64,000 nt of DNA from Parabacteroides goldsteinii (lineage in GTDB: Bacteria; Bacteroidota; Bacteroidia; Bacteroidales; Tannerellaceae), in the NCBI RefSeq assembly GCF_015550595.1, contig NZ_JADNBB010000001.1, positions 181,741-245,740 on the forward strand, written 5' to 3'. Numbering within the stretch: position 1 is the first letter of the stretch; the number at the start of each line of letters is the position of its first letter. The notes beneath the pieces were generated by a model. The model did no database searches. It had not been told where the DNA came from and worked only from the letters and a program-made list of their open reading frames with translations. The position numbers and the translations under genes were made by a program. This document shows positions 53,989 through 63,368 of this stretch, one piece after another.

Positions 53989-55656
53989 TTATTTTTTAAT
54001 TCTTTTTTCCAGTACAATACGTTCTTCTTCTTTTGGTATTTCTTTCGTCAAAGCGGTCTGCCAACAGGATGCAGCCTTATCCTCCAGACCGAACAGATGA
54101 TAATAATCCCCTGCCAACTGCCAGGTATAATAGAATTCCGGGTTGGATAATATGAACTGATCGACCGTTCCTTCATCGAGAGGGATACCGTTACCGATAC
54201 TGTGGCGAATCTCCTTCGCCAACTTCTTATAGGTCAATAATTGCTGATAAACCGGACTATTCAAAAAGGTATCCGCAGGCAAAGAAAGGCTATCGATGCA
54301 TAATTCTTCCGTATCAAACGGATGGGCAAAAATCGCATTCAGATCATAAGCCACATACTCACCCAATTGCCAAGGAGCAGTCGACACCCACATCAGTCGT
54401 TTAGCCGGTTCAAAGATCACCGAATGATGGGCTATAAACTGGTTGAGTGCTTTCTCGTTGGTTAATCCGATATTCCGGTCTTCCTTTCCGAACCGGTTAC
54501 GTAATATAGATGCAGCTTTCGAAGCATCTACCGGGATATTTTCATCCAACAATTCATCCAATCGGGCATACCGGTAAGGACTATCGGAAGTGGCTATATT
54601 CTCCTTATTCCGGACATCATCTTTAAATGTGTCCGACTGATAATGGTTCGTACAGATAATACGATTTGTTTCCGAACGAAACAGGGCGATCTGATCGGTC
54701 GATTTCTCAATGATGGCAGCCTTCCCGTCTTTTGCCGAACCAATCAATAAAGACTCGGCAACAAAAGTTCTATGTTTCTGTGCAATCGCATACGCTTCTT
54801 CTATGGTGGAAGCATATTGAAGGATTTCACGTGCCAATAAAGAGATAGGCATGGCAGCCGATACCGGCATGGTCGATTTGGCAGCATTGATGGTAACTGT
54901 CAGTCCCGTTTCATTCATCCCCGACAACACACCGGTCATCCCCGCCCAACCTACGGATGCAAAACAGTATCCATCGGATGGCCGATAGAACGAAACCAGT
55001 TTATTACGGGCAAAATCATCGCCTACATAAAAGTCGAAATTACGCCCGATCAATAAAGTCGAATCCGCACTTTCATTTCCCCAGACACCAAAAGAGCTAC
55101 ACCCGACCAGCATATAGTCCTGCATAGCATGGCCGATATCATGTGCAGCATGATAATTCAACTGACGTTCGTAAGGAGTACCGATCGCATCATATTCGTG
55201 GGAACAGGAAAGAGAAATTCCATAGATTTCCGTCCGGTATTCTTCCGGTATGTATTCTCCCAGATTACGGTTAAACAGGATCAGGAAAAAACGCAGGAAC
55301 TTCAGATAACTGTCCGAAGGTATGATCTGACGTATCTGATCGACAAAAACCTCTTCCTGGTAATGGAGCAAATCTTCTGCCAGTTTCCCGAAAGCAACTC
55401 CCCTTTCGGCTGGATTCCCCTGCAACGACATTTCCCACAACCCGCTTTTGCTCTGCCGTAGATGATTCGGGCCATACGTACGCAAGCTATCTGTTTTTAC
55501 CAGAGAATAAACCGGCAGCGATTGTATATCGATAACAGGTTGTTTCATATCTGCCGTCAGGAAAAGGACAGAGGAGGCAATCAAAAGCAGTCCGATAAAA
55601 CAGAGAAAGGACAGGGTCAGGTATTTTATTATCTTCTTTATTTTCATATCAGGCAT
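53989..55656 (-). CDS. C45-family Ntn hydrolase / AAT-like acyltransferase
   Basis: Membrane-anchored Ntn-type enzyme of 555 residues (start ATG at 55656, or 55647 three codons in). An N-terminal helix (LTLSFLCFIGLLLIASSVLFL) is followed by a domain with the nucleophile Cys in VGCSSFGVWG (about C186), then LIGRNFDFYVGDD, VGWAGMTGVLSGMNETGLTVTINAAKS and a TPR-like end. This is the acyl-CoA:6-aminopenicillanate acyltransferase/peptidase C45 fold; members transfer or hydrolyse amide-linked acyl groups. It overlaps the CrtI-like gene by 8 bp, so it belongs to the operon. Confidence 0.83.
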   Translation of the reverse strand: MPDMKIKKIIKYLTLSFLCFIGLLLIASSVLFLTADMKQPVIDIQSLPVYSLVKTDSLRTYGPNHLRQSKSGLWEMSLQGNPAERGVAFGKLAEDLLHYQEEVFVDQIRQIIPSDSYLKFLRFFLILFNRNLGEYIPEEYRTEIYGISLSCSHEYDAIGTPYERQLNYHAAHDIGHAMQDYMLVGCSSFGVWGNESADSTLLIGRNFDFYVGDDFARNKLVSFYRPSDGYCFASVGWAGMTGVLSGMNETGLTVTINAAKSTMPVSAAMPISLLAREILQYASTIEEAYAIAQKHRTFVAESLLIGSAKDGKAAIIEKSTDQIALFRSETNRIICTNHYQSDTFKDDVRNKENIATSDSPYRYARLDELLDENIPVDASKAASILRNRFGKEDRNIGLTNEKALNQFIAHHSVIFEPAKRLMWVSTAPWQLGEYVAYDLNAIFAHPFDTEELCIDSLSLPADTFLNSPVYQQLLTYKKLAKEIRHSIGNGIPLDEGTVDQFILSNPEFYYTWQLAGDYYHLFGLEDKAASCWQTALTKEIPKEEERIVLEKRIKK

Positions 55657-57151
55657 CTCCTATTTTCCGGGCGAGATATTCCGCCCCTAACAATTCCGCA
55701 CAAGTCAGCATCGAAGTCAATGTTACCCCTAAAGCGCCATGTACATTCAAGCTTTGTCCGGTCAGGAACAGATTGGGTATACGCGTACGAGGTGGGATCA
55801 ATGTTGTCAGCGGATTTTTATAATTCTTCATAATTCCATAAGCCGAACCACCAGGGGTTCCGGTATAATCCCTGTAAGTAAGGGGCGTAGTAGTCACTAT
55901 TCTCTCGGTATTCTGTGAAATACCCGGACAATATCGTTCGGCAAAAGCAATTAATTGTTGTGCCTTTTGCATTTTAAACTCTTCATAATCAGCACCACGC
56001 TTTCCTACAGTCGTATCTTCCCAGTTTTTCACTTCCGACAAATACATGGGAGAAAGCAGACAGATCACATCGGTATATTGTTCCTGGACAGAAGAGGGTT
56101 GCATCGAGACCATACAAGTATTAATCCGGGTATCTTCGGGATACCGGGTGTTATACCAGGCATTCTGATCTCCCAACAAAAAGAGATTCCGGTTACAATA
56201 CCGTGTACTCTCCCGTTTCTGAAGCAGATAGACAGAAAACAATCCGTATGAATTAGGCAAATGTTGCAAACGGGATAGAGTAGCCTTCCGTATCAACGGA
56301 GATTTCTCCACCAGACTCAACGTATTGAAAGGATGCAAGGAAGAGATAACATACCGGGATTCCAGTTGTTCCGAATGATTAATCTCTACGGTTCTTATTT
56401 CGTTTCCGGATAAACAGAGCTTACTTACTTCCGCACCGGTCAACACTGTTCCTCCATTCTGCCGGATCATGCCTACCAAGGCATCTGCCACTTGCATACT
56501 TCCATCGACAAAGCGCCAGGATCCCTGAAGATACGAATTCGTTATGATAGCATGATGATAAAAAGTAGAAACCGACTGCTCACCACCATACAGCAAAACA
56601 CTCCCGGACAAAACCTGCTGTAAAGTTTCATCCGGAGTAATCTCCTTGATCTGTTCCCAGGCAGAGACATAAAAATTATCCATATTGCCGGAAGACAACT
56701 TTCCTTTCCTCAACTGTTCCACACTGATCGACCTACCGACAGCATCCAACATATCGACATAGCGGTAAAGTGCCTCTTTTTCTTTCGGGAATTCACGGGC
56801 CAACGTCTCCGCAAACCGTTCATGCCCCATAGCAAAAGGATAAAACTTATCCTTGTAGCAGATCATATCGAAAGCCTCTTCATCCATCCGTCGCATCTTC
56901 AACTTATCCATTATTCCGAAATAAGTAAAGTATTGCCGCATAATTTCACCCTCATCCATACTGCCGATATAATGAATGCCTGTATCCAACATCCTGCCAT
57001 ACCGTTTAAAAGATTGAAAACAACCACCGGGTAAAGGATTCTTTTCGAGCACACAGACATTATACCCTTCTTTACTCAAAGTTACGCCACAAGCCAGACC
57101 ACCCAGTCCGCTTCCTATGATAATAACATCATATCGACTACTATTGCTCAT
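55649..57151 (-). CDS. CrtI/retinol-saturase-like FAD oxidoreductase
   Basis: Predicted flavin-dependent desaturase or isomerase. The ATG at 57151 (500 residues) is preferred over a GTG at 57157. The FAD-binding motif is DVIIIGSGLGGLACG, followed by VLEKNPLPGGCFQSF, ISSLHPFNTLSLVEK, and the C-terminal GTPGGSAYGI and FLTGQSLNVHGALGVTLTS, which match the phytoene desaturase superfamily. Such enzymes act on polyene or isoprenoid chains, which fits a polyene-like product. It overlaps the upstream fusion gene. Confidence 0.88.
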   Translation of the reverse strand: MSNSSRYDVIIIGSGLGGLACGVTLSKEGYNVCVLEKNPLPGGCFQSFKRYGRMLDTGIHYIGSMDEGEIMRQYFTYFGIMDKLKMRRMDEEAFDMICYKDKFYPFAMGHERFAETLAREFPKEKEALYRYVDMLDAVGRSISVEQLRKGKLSSGNMDNFYVSAWEQIKEITPDETLQQVLSGSVLLYGGEQSVSTFYHHAIITNSYLQGSWRFVDGSMQVADALVGMIRQNGGTVLTGAEVSKLCLSGNEIRTVEINHSEQLESRYVISSLHPFNTLSLVEKSPLIRKATLSRLQHLPNSYGLFSVYLLQKRESTRYCNRNLFLLGDQNAWYNTRYPEDTRINTCMVSMQPSSVQEQYTDVICLLSPMYLSEVKNWEDTTVGKRGADYEEFKMQKAQQLIAFAERYCPGISQNTERIVTTTPLTYRDYTGTPGGSAYGIMKNYKNPLTTLIPPRTRIPNLFLTGQSLNVHGALGVTLTSMLTCAELLGAEYLARKIGDA

Positions 57152-60100
57152 GTGCACTCTCCTTTCTTCTCAGAACATAGATCGTATTGGATGTAAAACG
57201 ATCATTAGCCTGCTGCTCTATCTCCATCCGATGTCGTTCTGCGAGCCGGATAAACATTTCATGCGTTGGAAAATAAAGATCATTCTCTCTTTTATTGAAT
57301 TCCAGTAAACGGGTAGAAAGTAACTCGGTAAACCGGGTTACCCGGTGTTTAACCGTACCACCGGCATCACCGTCACGAATAACTAATATTCCACCCGGCA
57401 ATAACTTACCAATGCAGGCTTCCAACAAACGTTCCTGTGACGAATAATCCATATAATGGAGCATATCATTCAGTATAAACACATCACTGAACGGGAGATC
57501 ATAGTCTACCGCATTGGCACAAACAAAACGGGTACGATCGTTCCTGGAGAAATTATGATTCGCAACGGCAATCTTATCCGCATCGTAGTCAATACCCAGA
57601 ACTGTCCGTTCTTCCGAAAGCATGGCAAGCATATAAGAGAGCGGCCCCAATCCACAACCAATATCCGTAATCCGGGCTTTACGCGGAATAATCCGGTTAA
57701 AAAACTCATATTTATCCTCCATGAGGACTTTAATACGAATATACCATTCCTCAACCGGACCTTTATAAATATAATTAGCAACCAACTGCCTGTAAAAATA
57801 AGGATTATCCGAATTTGAATAAATATCACAAGTCTCCTGGTAGGCATTACGGAAAGCAGCAGCAATGGTTTTCGAACGTTCCTGATAGGTCACGCCAAAA
57901 CTTGTATCAGTGTTGGCTATACGGGGCAATATACGGGTACACAATACCCCTCGCTTCACATAAAACGGCTGCCGTTTCGAAATAATCATTCCCGTTCCAT
58001 AGAGAACGACCGGCAGTATATCCAACTGCAATTTCTCAGCCAGATAAAAAGCTCCTTTATGAAAGCGATGTATCTTACAGTCTGCCGAACGTGTTCCTTC
58101 CGGAAAAACAACCACCGAATATCCCTGCGCAACCTTATCACGAAGATGATGTAAGACTTTCTCATACCCATCCTCCGTCTGCACAAAATCGGCATATTGC
58201 ACGATCTTTCCAAAAACAGGGGAATGCCATACCCACCTGTTCGTTACCATCACCAACTTCGGTGCCAGGGAAAGCATGACCAGTATATCAACAAAAGACT
58301 GATGGTTAGCAATAATCACCGATGGTTTCTCAAAAGTTTCATTACCCGGATTTATTTTCTCACGCCGGGCTATCCAGGCAGCTTTCAGGAAAATACGCAG
58401 CATATACATCATGATCCGGCTGAACAACTGCTTTTTCCTTTTCCTTCCTGCAGGTAGCAATATCAACAGAAGCGCTACTCCCATCATCAATAAACAGCCG
58501 GTGACAAACAAGCCAAAAAACCACACTGTGACCAGAAGCGCGGACAAAGTATATGGAAAATTTCCTTTTGAGGCAGGCCGGGAAATAAAAAAACGGAACA
58601 AGATCGGTAAGATCGTATAAGAAACCAATACGACAGAGATCATTCCCAGGATCGAAATTACCGAGATCGACTGTAATGCAGGATGTTTCGCAAAAACCAG
58701 TACCCCAAGCCCTACAACCGCAGTGAACGAAGAGAAAAAGATAGCTGTCTTATGGGAAGTAAGCATCTTCTTGCCCGTCCGGTATTCCTGTTGCAGACCA
58801 TCCATGATAAAAATACTGAAATCATCTCCCAAACCGAAGATAAAGGTCGAAAGGATGATATTCACAATATTGAACTGCGTTCCGGTTACTGCCATCAACC
58901 CCAGGATGATTACCCAGCTGACAGCCATCGGGGTAAAAGTCATCAACGTCAATTCGATCCGTCCGTACGAGATCAACAAAGCGAAGAAGATCAGAAAAGA
59001 AGAGATATAAAGAATCAGATAAAAGTCATCGTTGATAGCAGAGACCCACTTATTGGCAAAATACCCCCGATCAAAAATCACCAATCCGTCATTATCGGCA
59101 AAACGGTCATAGACAAACTCTTTATCATCCTCATTCAAACGAACCTGCGTGATAAACATGGAAAGTGAATCGGCTGAAGAGGCCCAACTGTCCAGTAGCG
59201 GCAAAGAAGAATCGCCGGAAGTAAAGTCGCAAGGAGCATATTGTTTATCCAGAAGAGCAAAGAAGTCATCAAAAGTATCGGCCCGGAAATGATATTTCCC
59301 GGCTTTCTCCCTGATTTCTTTATCGACCAATGCTTTCCGTTCAGCTGTCCAGTAGCTGTTCCAGCGGTCGATACGCCGCTGCTGTTCTGCATAAGGAATA
59401 AATATTTTTTCTGCCGAAGCAAATTCTTTAATCTTTCCTTCTGTTTTCAACGTTTCCAGTTCACGATTCGTTTCCGCATAATGCTGTAATCCTTCATCAG
59501 AAGTATTACCTACCGAAACGAAAAGTGTGGTTTTATTATCCGACTGGAAAAGATTGTTCAAGCGCAGTTCTGCCGCCTTCAGGTTAACCGGTTCGAAGCT
59601 CAGATTCATCATATTACTGTCGAACGTCACCTTTCCCGACATATAAAGGGACAGGAAAAAGACGATCACGATCGTAATGACCAACGGCTTATTTTTTTCA
59701 TAAGCATATCCGTTGATCTTCTCAATAATACGAAGCACCCGGCCGGCCTCTTCATGTCCTTTCTTTATCTTCAGGAAATGCGGTAGGAACACCAGGCAAA
59801 AAAAGGTTGTCCCGATCAATGCCAATGAAGAGAACAAGCCAAAATCACGTAATAGGTCCGAACTGGTGAAAACCAAGCCGAAGAAAGCTCCGACCGTTGT
59901 AAAGCTACCCACTGTAAGCGGATAGGCCAGTTCCTCGATCAACTGCCGGATGGACGAGACATGATTAAAATGCGACAATACATGGATCGAGTAACTCAGT
60001 GCCACCCCAAACACAGCAGCACCCGCCCCGATCGCAATGGCCGACACAGCACCTTTAATGAAAAAGATCAGAGCCAGTGAAAATACAGCTCCATATAATA

Positions 60101-61013
60101 CAGGCAGTATGATCAGGATCACAGCCGAACGGCTTTTGAATACCAATGTTATAAAACCGATAATGATGATCAGGGCGATCGTCATGGTCAACATGGTATC
60201 CGATTTGATCTGCCGGGCATTGTAGACACCGACCGACGGTCCCCCGAAATATTCCGCTTTCACACCGGGATAGGCGTTCATCGTTTCTTTCAGCTGCTTT
60301 TCGATCGTATCGATCAGGAATTCGTTTTTTCCGGTACTGCCCGTCCCGTAATGCGGAGTAATAAAAAGCAACAGGGTCGACATATCCTTTGAAAAAATAT
60401 GCCCGTCATACAACTCATAATTAGCCGTCATCTGGAAATCGCGCAGTTTTTCCAGAGAAGAAGTACCCAGACCTACCGGGTCACGGGGCAGAATATTCTT
60501 AAGTGCCACTCCTGCCGGAGAAAGCAGATTCAGATAATTACTACGCATACGGCGTTCAATTCCATCCGGGGTCAATACGGAATCCATCCGGACATAATCA
60601 GCCTCCGTCAAGAAGACAGGCAGGTTATCATAAATCAATCCGGTCACCTTCCCTATCATATTCTCATCCACCTCCGCAAATATATCCGTTATATACTCGG
60701 TTCCGGCCTCTTCCAGCAAACTATCTTTCAGATTTTCTCCTGCCTCAATCAGGCGATCGGAAGAAACCGTACCGGATACCGTATCGGCAGACGACAACAT
60801 AACGATGATCTTATCTTTGATCTTTAGGTTTTGGAATACAATCTCCGTATTCCGGGCATCCTGCGTATCAGGGAAAAATCGGGTTACATCTTCTTCAAAT
60901 TTCACCTGTACGGCAAAGAAAAGCAATAACAGGGAGCTACCGACCAGTAGCAGGTAACGGACAGCCAGATGGCGTTCCAGGTAATTATATATATGGATAA
61001 ACAGCTTACTCAT
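57141..61013 (-). CDS. MMPL exporter fused to a PlsC-type acyltransferase and a SAM methyltransferase
   Basis: A 1290-residue three-part protein. Residues 1-~840 are an RND/MMPL-type exporter with two six-helix blocks (repeats such as SSLALIGTTFFCLVFLP and YTILPILFRFFIS) and two large extracytoplasmic domains. Residues ~870-1060 are a 1-acylglycerol-phosphate acyltransferase-like domain with NHQSFVD (about 903-909) and FPEGTRS (about 970). Residues ~1090-1290 are a class I methyltransferase with DIGCGLGPLS (about 1117) and NDMLHYM. MMPL proteins in aryl-polyene clusters export the lipid; here tailoring enzymes are covalently attached. It overlaps the genes on both sides. Confidence 0.88.
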   Translation of the reverse strand: MSKLFIHIYNYLERHLAVRYLLLVGSSLLLLFFAVQVKFEEDVTRFFPDTQDARNTEIVFQNLKIKDKIIVMLSSADTVSGTVSSDRLIEAGENLKDSLLEEAGTEYITDIFAEVDENMIGKVTGLIYDNLPVFLTEADYVRMDSVLTPDGIERRMRSNYLNLLSPAGVALKNILPRDPVGLGTSSLEKLRDFQMTANYELYDGHIFSKDMSTLLLFITPHYGTGSTGKNEFLIDTIEKQLKETMNAYPGVKAEYFGGPSVGVYNARQIKSDTMLTMTIALIIIIGFITLVFKSRSAVILIILPVLYGAVFSLALIFFIKGAVSAIAIGAGAAVFGVALSYSIHVLSHFNHVSSIRQLIEELAYPLTVGSFTTVGAFFGLVFTSSDLLRDFGLFSSLALIGTTFFCLVFLPHFLKIKKGHEEAGRVLRIIEKINGYAYEKNKPLVITIVIVFFLSLYMSGKVTFDSNMMNLSFEPVNLKAAELRLNNLFQSDNKTTLFVSVGNTSDEGLQHYAETNRELETLKTEGKIKEFASAEKIFIPYAEQQRRIDRWNSYWTAERKALVDKEIREKAGKYHFRADTFDDFFALLDKQYAPCDFTSGDSSLPLLDSWASSADSLSMFITQVRLNEDDKEFVYDRFADNDGLVIFDRGYFANKWVSAINDDFYLILYISSFLIFFALLISYGRIELTLMTFTPMAVSWVIILGLMAVTGTQFNIVNIILSTFIFGLGDDFSIFIMDGLQQEYRTGKKMLTSHKTAIFFSSFTAVVGLGVLVFAKHPALQSISVISILGMISVVLVSYTILPILFRFFISRPASKGNFPYTLSALLVTVWFFGLFVTGCLLMMGVALLLILLPAGRKRKKQLFSRIMMYMLRIFLKAAWIARREKINPGNETFEKPSVIIANHQSFVDILVMLSLAPKLVMVTNRWVWHSPVFGKIVQYADFVQTEDGYEKVLHHLRDKVAQGYSVVVFPEGTRSADCKIHRFHKGAFYLAEKLQLDILPVVLYGTGMIISKRQPFYVKRGVLCTRILPRIANTDTSFGVTYQERSKTIAAAFRNAYQETCDIYSNSDNPYFYRQLVANYIYKGPVEEWYIRIKVLMEDKYEFFNRIIPRKARITDIGCGLGPLSYMLAMLSEERTVLGIDYDADKIAVANHNFSRNDRTRFVCANAVDYDLPFSDVFILNDMLHYMDYSSQERLLEACIGKLLPGGILVIRDGDAGGTVKHRVTRFTELLSTRLLEFNKRENDLYFPTHEMFIRLAERHRMEIEQQANDRFTSNTIYVLRRKESAHEQ

Positions 61014-62206
61014 CCGGCAGAACGCTCAGGCTTCCGGAACAACGAAAGCAACGTTAGACAAACAACACCGGCAAATAACCCGCAAATAACGGCAAAAACC
61101 ATACTTCCGGCCAGATACTGAACGAACGAATCCTTGATCGTATCGAATGTCACTTCATATACACTCAGCTTTACAGGACGATCCAGTATCCACCCTCCCG
61201 TCACATAACTCCCGAATAACAGGAAGGGAATCACAGGAGGGATACTGATATTCGATGCAACGATCGTGATCACTTTGTTCAACCCCATCAAATGGGCCAA
61301 TATACCGGCAACAATCATCTGGTATCCCCAGATAGGCACAATTCCCATAAAAACACCGAACATAACCGCTAATGCGATCCGTATATTCGACTCCGGGGAA
61401 TGAGTGATATTCTTAGATATGAATTTCTTTATATTCTCCTTCGTTACGCTTCGTACACATTTCCAGGGCCAGAACCATAACAAAGCAACGGTTACAAACA
61501 CTGAGTTCAATAAACTGATCCGTGTAAAATCCCGCAACGGGCGAAAATGACTGACCCGCTCCCCAGCCGGTGGATAAAACACTTTCACCGGAACATTCGC
61601 AACCCGTATATTCCGCCAGGCAGCCTGTACGATTATCTCCAGTTCGTATTCGTATTTCGTCGTGAAAAGACGTACTTTCTTCAACTTGTTCAAAGGATAA
61701 AGCCTGTAACCCGACTGGGTATCAGTTAAGCGGATACCTGTTTCCAGTGTAAACCAGAAATTAGAGAACTTATTGGCAAAAGTATTTTTTCCGGGCATAT
61801 TATCAGAAGCCAGATTACGGGCCCCGATCAATAGGCTATCCGGATGCAATTCTATCTCTTTCAGGAAAACGGGGATATCGTCTGCGTAATGCTGTCCGTC
61901 CGAATCAAGTGTAATAACATAACGGTAACCGATCTCCATAGCTGCTTTCAGTCCGGTATTCAAAGCATACCCTTTTCCCCGGTTGTTCGGATAGCTGATA
62001 ACACCGATTTCAGAGAATCCTTTCAGCACTTCCGCTGTATGGTCTGTGGAACCATCGTTTACCACTATAACAGGAAATGAGTAAACCAATACATCCGTGA
62101 GGACCTGGCCAAGAGTAATAGCATTGTTGTACGTTGGAATCACAATAGCCAATTGCCCCTCCCGTCGGAAATGATCCGGAAATGTATATGTAGTATCTGT
62201 TACCAT
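61010..62206 (-). CDS. GT2 glycosyltransferase fused to a DUF2062 membrane domain
   Basis: A 398-residue protein. The N-terminal GT2 domain has AIVIPTYNN, VIVVNDGSTDHT, LDSDGQHYADD and TDTQSGYRLYPL, which resembles dolichol-phosphate-mannose-synthase-like enzymes. From about residue 255 a DUF2062 membrane domain follows (GVFMGIVPIWGYQMIVAGILA, SIPPVIPFLLFGSYVTG). This pairing recurs in Bacteroidetes lipid and polyene clusters. It is likely to add a sugar to the cluster product. A 4-bp overlap with the next gene indicates coupling. Confidence 0.87.
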   Translation of the reverse strand: MVTDTTYTFPDHFRREGQLAIVIPTYNNAITLGQVLTDVLVYSFPVIVVNDGSTDHTAEVLKGFSEIGVISYPNNRGKGYALNTGLKAAMEIGYRYVITLDSDGQHYADDIPVFLKEIELHPDSLLIGARNLASDNMPGKNTFANKFSNFWFTLETGIRLTDTQSGYRLYPLNKLKKVRLFTTKYEYELEIIVQAAWRNIRVANVPVKVFYPPAGERVSHFRPLRDFTRISLLNSVFVTVALLWFWPWKCVRSVTKENIKKFISKNITHSPESNIRIALAVMFGVFMGIVPIWGYQMIVAGILAHLMGLNKVITIVASNISIPPVIPFLLFGSYVTGGWILDRPVKLSVYEVTFDTIKDSFVQYLAGSMVFAVICGLFAGVVCLTLLSLFRKPERSAG

Positions 62207-62216
62207 TTATTCGTTA

Positions 62217-62570
62217 TTACTCCGCAACAATCGTTGCTTTTAGTTTGAGTACAGTCGTCTCACCTGCACTTGCAATAGCCTGTAGCCTGTTGGTATTGCC
62301 TAAAAAGAATGCAAACGTAAGAATACCATGTTCCAACGGGTTCACAACAGAGAGGAATTTACAACTATTTATAGCTTGAAAACGCACCGGAGTATTCAAC
62401 ACCATCGATACGCATTCTTTCACTATGCGGAGCATACAAACACCGGGTACCACAGGCATACCCGGGAAATGCCCTTTATAAACATTATGCTCCGGATTCA
62501 GCCGAATTACACAAGTATATTCTTCATCTTGTCCCGCAACGGTTTCTACTGTATAAAAGTCAGTCAACAT
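62217..62570 (-). CDS. Hotdog-fold 3-hydroxyacyl-ACP dehydratase-like protein
   Basis: A 117-residue single hotdog domain. It has the FabZ-type stretch GHFPGMPVVPGVCML, with the presumed catalytic His in HFPG. Aligned by eye, the position of the catalytic acid in FabZ (E in IEAMAQ) is an Arg here (LRIVKE), so it may be a divergent dehydratase, a thioesterase or inactive. Flexirubin/aryl-polyene clusters carry similar proteins. It starts the overlapping block of the cluster and has a TACCTTTG element upstream. Confidence 0.8.
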   Translation of the reverse strand: MLTDFYTVETVAGQDEEYTCVIRLNPEHNVYKGHFPGMPVVPGVCMLRIVKECVSMVLNTPVRFQAINSCKFLSVVNPLEHGILTFAFFLGNTNRLQAIASAGETTVLKLKATIVAE

Positions 62571-62595
62571 CCCTTTTACTATGCATTTAGTGGGA

Positions 62596-62603
62596 CAAAG
62601 GTA
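62596..62603 (-). promoter_or_regulatory. Possible internal promoter of the lipid/polyene-like operon
   Basis: TACCTTTG on the - strand, 26 bp before the dehydratase-like gene. No -33 element at the usual spacing. The 132-bp gap upstream suggests that transcription may be independent from here. Confidence 0.5.
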
Positions 62604-62702
62604 GGGAAGTTTTTCTATTATTTTGGTCTGTATCGAATCTTTTTCAGAGTATTAACCCTTCTCTCACAAGAGTTCCTACTCTAAAAACAAGACTAATCTT
62701 TA

Positions 62703-63305
62703 TTATTTCAGCTTTGCTTTTTTAATAAAGAATTTAGCCAGCTCTCTTCCTGCCTTGGCATACGTTTCCTGTACGCGATAGCCTGCAGTAAAATCGGTTC
62801 CCCAGAAATTATTTGCGGAAGCATTACGAATCTTTATAGAAGCGACCTGCTCGCCTGTATCGATCTTCTTTACCTTACAGCTCAGGTCTACCGATGCATT
62901 CTGCCGCATAACGCCGACATTCCAACCCGGTTCGGTGAAATCCGTGTTAATCTCAATCACATAGATAGCACCTTCCGTTCCGGAGGTGATGCCTTTTTCT
63001 CCCATGTATTTATCGAATAGTTCCAGAAACTTAGGTTCAAAACGTTCCTTACGATCGTTAACCCATGCTTTTCCCCATTCATCGCCCTTACCGGCTTCTT
63101 TCTCATTATAGTCGGTGATTTTCTTGTTGACATATTCACTTTCCGTTAGTTTTCCGACTAACATCTCGTTATACGAGAAAGTGAATTGCAGTACAGGGGC
63201 TTCTTTTACAAAGTCTATTGAACCGGAAGTCAACACGACACTTTGTGAATAAGAAAATGTCAGGATACTAAATAGGACAACTAATGTTATCAATACTTTT
63301 TTCAT
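62703..63305 (-). CDS. Secreted protein of unknown function
   Basis: A 200-residue exported protein (signal peptide ending FSYSQ). It has a soluble domain with FVKEAPVLQFTFSYNEMLVG, GAIYVIEINTDFTEPGWNVGVM and ASVDLSCKVKKIDTGEQ, ending in a basic helix (FIKKAKLK). Family not recognised; it resembles in layout the secreted protein at 52082. It lies 63 bp after the lipoprotein gene at the window edge. Confidence 0.75.
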   Translation of the reverse strand: MKKVLITLVVLFSILTFSYSQSVVLTSGSIDFVKEAPVLQFTFSYNEMLVGKLTESEYVNKKITDYNEKEAGKGDEWGKAWVNDRKERFEPKFLELFDKYMGEKGITSGTEGAIYVIEINTDFTEPGWNVGVMRQNASVDLSCKVKKIDTGEQVASIKIRNASANNFWGTDFTAGYRVQETYAKAGRELAKFFIKKAKLK

Positions 63306-63368
63306 ACTTTAATAAGTTGTTTGTTACTAATTTCAAAAATATATAGCTTACATAATCTTAGGTAAATC

